A stretch of 64,000 bases of DNA, from assembly GCA_040510375.1 (NCBI GenBank), contig JBEVJC010000017.1:62001-126000 (forward strand), written 5' to 3'. A model generated the notes under the pieces. The model was not told the DNA's origin and ran no database searches. It worked only from the letters and a program-made list of their open reading frames with translations. Each line of letters opens with the position of its first letter. Position 1 is the stretch's first letter. The stretch is from JBEVJC01 sp040510375 (GTDB taxonomy: Bacteria; Bacteroidota; Bacteroidia; Chitinophagales; Chitinophagaceae). A program made the position numbers and the translations under genes. Shown in pieces: positions 63,272 through 64,000 of this stretch.

Positions 63272-63756
63272 AATGATTTAATGGTGATTGATATTGGCCG
63301 CGTAAAATAAGATTCTTTTTTGTAAATATTAAATATTTTTAATATTTTCTGCATTGTAAACCAACTTGCGTGTGGGTATAACTGTTAATTGCAAAATGAA
63401 GTAAATAATAAGTGGTTTCCGGTTATAAAAAATAGAAAGAGAACTAACTATTATGAATTATATCTTACAGGTTTTTTTAGGGCATCGATCAATTTGTTGA
63501 TTCCCCTTGTAACGCATGCGGGCCTAAACTCCGGACGCCTAATTTCTAACGACCAGAACGAATTTGACCGTACCGAACATTGTCCAAGCCGCTATCAATT
63601 GCGATTAAAATACGAGTTGTTGTTGACAATAATAGAAGTATGAGACTCCCGGAAAAATAACGGATTTTATCGAGGTAAACACCATGGGAATGGCATCTGA
63701 ATTCACCAATTTACATGTACAGTGTAGATCGAAATATGAAAATAAATAAAAACAGT
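63272..63756. other. Unassigned intergenic stretch before the structured leader
   Basis: 485 bases without a convincing gene; a TTG-started ORF at 63389-63643 lacks family support. No terminator was recognised on either strand. Confidence 0.4.
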
Positions 63757-63834
63757 CCCTGGCAGAGCGTGGGTGAAAGTCCTACAAGCGCAACTTTCGA
63801 GTTCTGCACTGTACCACCGCCAGGGTCATTTTTT
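63757..63834 (+). ncRNA. Nested-hairpin leader (possible attenuator) before the SymE-like gene
   Basis: Outer stem CCCTGGC (63757-63763) with GCCAGGG (63819-63825); inner GCAGA (63762-63766) with TCTGC (63803-63807); inner GAAAGT (63775-63780) with ACTTTC (63793-63798). The outer stem runs into TCATTTTTTTC. The outer and middle arms share two bases, so they may be alternative pairings. This is either a terminator for an upstream RNA or a leader able to stop transcription before the gene at 63842. Confidence 0.5.
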
Positions 63835-63841
63835 TCATAAT

Positions 63842-64000
63842 ATGCGAAAATCATCATCAACAATTACAAAGCAGCCGCAAGTTGTCAAACACAGGCGAAC
63901 CTTAAGCGTGTACTCAAAATTCCGTTTAAACATCTACGAAAACAAGCTAGTTCCTGAGATTCGATTGTGCGGCAATTGGTTGGCAAACCTCGGCTTCAAA
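63842..64000 (+). CDS. SymE-like type I toxin-antitoxin toxin, 3' part outside window
   Basis: 53 codons are visible from ATG 63842 (MRKSSSTITKQPQVVKHRRT). The block VPEIRLCGNWLANLGF is the SymE signature (P-x-IRL-x-G-x-WL-x-x-x-GF). E. coli SymE is a SOS-induced protein controlled by the antisense RNA SymR. No antisense promoter was identified here, but a structured leader lies directly upstream. Truncated by the window end. Confidence 0.75.
   Translation, partial: MRKSSSTITKQPQVVKHRRTLSVYSKFRLNIYENKLVPEIRLCGNWLANLGFK

Noticed and set aside
63389..63643. TTG-started 84-residue ORF
   Set aside because: No recognisable domain, no clear ribosome site, and irregular composition.

Overview
The window looks like chromosome of a Bacteroidota species, most likely family Chitinophagaceae (Chitinophaga/Niastella-like). 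The grounds are two sigma factor / FecR anti-sigma / SusC loci, a SusD lipoprotein, a type IX secretion C-terminal domain, a DUF6520 peptide, LytTR and NarL-type two-component pairs, and promoters matching the Bacteroidota pattern TTG-N19-TAnnTTTG. No rRNA, tRNA, CRISPR array, intact transposase or integrase was found. Coding is dense and mostly on the minus strand up to about 23.4 kb and again from 29.5 to 41.4 kb.

Layout. 1-9.7 kb: sigma, FecR and a SusC receptor cut by the window edge, an alpha/beta hydrolase, a membrane-anchored AraC regulator, an MFS transporter and a LytS/LytTR pair. 9.7-14.5 kb: an AT-rich accessory island with a decayed Rhs (YD-repeat) toxin tip, Imm26-like, Imm44-like and RraB-like genes and several small lipoproteins. 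14.6-23.4 kb: an aldo/keto reductase, then a likely defence island made of a frameshifted Abi-family gene and a two-gene operon (cytosolic M48-type metallopeptidase followed by an 1807-residue kinase-like/COG1112 helicase/degenerate nuclease/WGR protein). 23.5-37.5 kb: a DUF4287/DUF5655 protein, a lipoprotein plus a large T9SS-exported repeat protein, MauE-like and DUF6520 genes, a frameshifted thioredoxin-family gene, and a full sigma-FecR-SusC(STN)-SusD operon. 37.5-44.4 kb: an HTH regulator, a 46-49 bp tandem repeat, an AraC regulator, small lipoproteins, a hairpin-rich stretch next to a proline-rich micro-gene, and a TPR histidine kinase with its response regulator. 44.7-57.8 kb: housekeeping and accessory genes, a second kinase/regulator pair, an orphan HSDR_N-like nuclease, and a Tricorn-like protease. 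57.8-64 kb: an XRE-ImmA-like regulator with divergent promoters, an outer-membrane DUF5723-like protein, a 5'-nucleotidase, a GYF_2 protein, and the start of a SymE-like toxin gene behind a structured leader.

The best candidate for an undescribed system is the operon at 16783-23400. It resembles type I Mokosh in joining a kinase-like region to a COG1112 helicase, but it has no PLD nuclease. Its C-terminal nuclease fold appears to have lost catalytic residues, and its partner is instead a zinc metallopeptidase with an intact HEXXH motif. An effector role for the peptidase is an inference from sequence and context.
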